Positions 23,409-24,471 of a DNA stretch of 24,471 bases are shown here, piece by piece (position 1 is the first letter of the stretch; each line of letters opens with the position of its first letter). The position numbers and the translations under genes are program-made. Where the stretch lies: assembly GCA_903928955.1 (NCBI GenBank), contig CAIYTD010000128.1, positions 1 to 24,471 of the forward strand, read 5' to 3'. The stretch comes from Oligoflexia bacterium. GTDB taxonomy: Bacteria > Bdellovibrionota > UBA1018. The notes under the pieces were generated by a model. The model was not told the DNA's origin. It did not search any database and saw nothing but the letters and a program-made list of their open reading frames with translations.

Positions 23409-24471
23409 TTATTTTCTGAGCCCAATGCTTGCGATGTTTTGTTCTCCAGAATACTCAAGAAAGAGGCGTCGGATTTTATTTCTTTGGTAGTTTTGCCATT
23501 GCATGCAGCTGCCTACTTGAATGCGGTACACAGTGTTTTTAGCTGGTAGAGATTGAAAGAGGATTTCGTGTTTTTGGATATCGCTGTCTTTAATAATAAA
23601 CACGTTCTCAGAGAGTTTATTGAAGTGAATATCGAGAAAATGTGTTCCAGCGTAGTCAACAGGAAGTTCAATTTCAGTAATATATTTTGGCTCATTTCCC
23701 TTTCTAGTGAGATCTAAATGAGTTTTAAAGTGGAGTTTTTGGGCAGGCAAAGAGCTCGTTTTATGGGGATGAGTGGTCCAGAATGCGGGAGCAAATCCCC
23801 AGTTGCAGGGTTCTGCTGTTCGAGGTAAATCTTCTCCTATTTTAAAAGTACCCGCTTCGAGGTGGAGCTGATTGGGATCAATAGGGGGTAGCATCAAGTC
23901 TCTGCGTTTTAGAATCTGATAGTCTCGGACTGTGATCCAGGGGGTGTAATGGTCCAAGATATATTGGCTGACATCGTAATGCCTTACCATATTAGGAACT
24001 CCGTCCCAGCTTGTAAAATCAGGGCTAAAAAAGGAGATTAATTTGGGCCGATCTCTTTTGAGTTCATCGATCAGGAGTTCCTGGGTTTTTAGATGCATCG
24101 CCATGGAAACATGGAAAAAGCGAGTTGCAGAGAGACGATCTAAAAGAAAAAAGTAGAGTGCCGGATGATTAGAAAAATCGAAAATACGATCTTCTGGTTG
24201 AAGATAAGCATTAAAAATAGATTTTAAATCCTTCGCGGCGAGATCAATGTTTTTTGGAAGACTCAGGTATCCTGCTAGTGGCCAGTCTGGATTGAGGGTT
24301 GCTGTTTTTTCAAACTTAGATGGAATGGTTTCTAGTAATTTTGGAAGATGGAATGGATTGAGAGCAAAGAGACTGAGAGCGATCATCCAGCTGATAGGAT
24401 GGCCGCTCACATTTTTTAAAATAAATGCACCTTTTTTTGAAAAGGCAATTCTTCTTTCCAGCCAGTTTAAG
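23409..24471 (-). CDS. C-terminal part of a membrane-anchored surface protein (5' end outside window)
   Basis: The frame is open to the right edge of the window, so this is a 3' fragment (354 codons visible). An internal GTG at 24408-24410 could serve as a start, but in-frame upstream residues (...FILKNVSGHP) look like continuing protein and run into a hydrophobic helix ISWMIALSLFALNPF. The rest is soluble, with FDFSNHPALYFFLLDR and TRFFHVS near the start, a pattern I associate with the periplasmic tail of multi-spanning glycosyltransferases of the GT-C type. It therefore probably resembles the 19422-21053 gene in layout, but the diagnostic first loop lies outside. It converges with the broken small gene across 24 bp, where a weak 7-bp AT-rich stem (23386-23392 with 23408-23414) is seen. 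Confidence 0.65.
   Translation of the reverse strand, partial: LNWLERRIAFSKKGAFILKNVSGHPISWMIALSLFALNPFHLPKLLETIPSKFEKTATLNPDWPLAGYLSLPKNIDLAAKDLKSIFNAYLQPEDRIFDFSNHPALYFFLLDRLSATRFFHVSMAMHLKTQELLIDELKRDRPKLISFFSPDFTSWDGVPNMVRHYDVSQYILDHYTPWITVRDYQILKRRDLMLPPIDPNQLHLEAGTFKIGEDLPRTAEPCNWGFAPAFWTTHPHKTSSLPAQKLHFKTHLDLTRKGNEPKYITEIELPVDYAGTHFLDIHFNKLSENVFIIKDSDIQKHEILFQSLPAKNTVYRIQVGSCMQWQNYQRNKIRRLFLEYSGEQNIASIGLRK

Overview
The window looks like a chromosomal segment of a moderately AT-rich Gram-negative bacterium, most likely from the deltaproteobacterial grade (Myxococcota/Bdellovibrionota-like). The main clue is the RNase E/G gene, whose S1 domain is split by a long acidic/arginine-rich insert, a form I associate with those groups. 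A type IV prepilin-type N-terminus and a surface-glycan locus fit a diderm envelope. Species cannot be assigned from the sequence alone. I saw no rRNA, tRNA, CRISPR array or transposase.

Layout. (1) 146-1924: a hipBA toxin-antitoxin module on the minus strand, with an 18-bp inverted repeat after hipA and two related 24-bp inverted repeats around a near-consensus promoter upstream of hipB. (2) 9543 down to 1931, minus strand: a densely packed housekeeping run rplU-rpmA-obg-nadD-rsfS-rlmH-pseudopilin-gpmI-pfkA, with four-base stop/start overlaps at several junctions. It joins ribosomal proteins and ribosome-assembly or silencing factors to NAD synthesis and two glycolytic enzymes, with a repeat-containing pseudopilin in the middle. 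(3) 9570-10145: a gene for a predicted exported protein with a PD-(D/E)XK nuclease-like signature. (4) 14980 down to 10317: a complete nucleoside catabolism operon deoC-deoB-deoA-punA-cdd. (5) 14981-15590: a roughly 600-bp divergent intergenic region with a palindrome near the deo promoter, a nested inverted repeat and a long rne leader containing a possible upstream ORF. (6) 15591-19409, plus strand: RNase E/G followed by prmA (L11 methyltransferase). (7) 19422-24471: a surface-polysaccharide-like locus with a GT-C-type membrane glycosyltransferase (minus), a tandem-domain GT2 glycosyltransferase (plus), a small membrane protein broken by a frameshift at a nine-T run (plus), and the 3' part of another membrane protein running off the right edge (minus).

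How the parts work together. The deo operon would convert (deoxy)nucleosides to bases plus deoxyribose-5-phosphate, then to glyceraldehyde-3-phosphate and acetaldehyde, feeding the lower glycolysis in which gpmI acts. The exported nuclease-like protein immediately downstream suggests a DNA-scavenging route, but that link is inference from gene order. The less ordinary elements are the hipBA operator layout, the pilin with four 23-residue repeats, the exported nuclease-like protein, the RNase E/G insert and leader, and the T-run frameshift. None of them clearly forms a wholly new multi-gene system.
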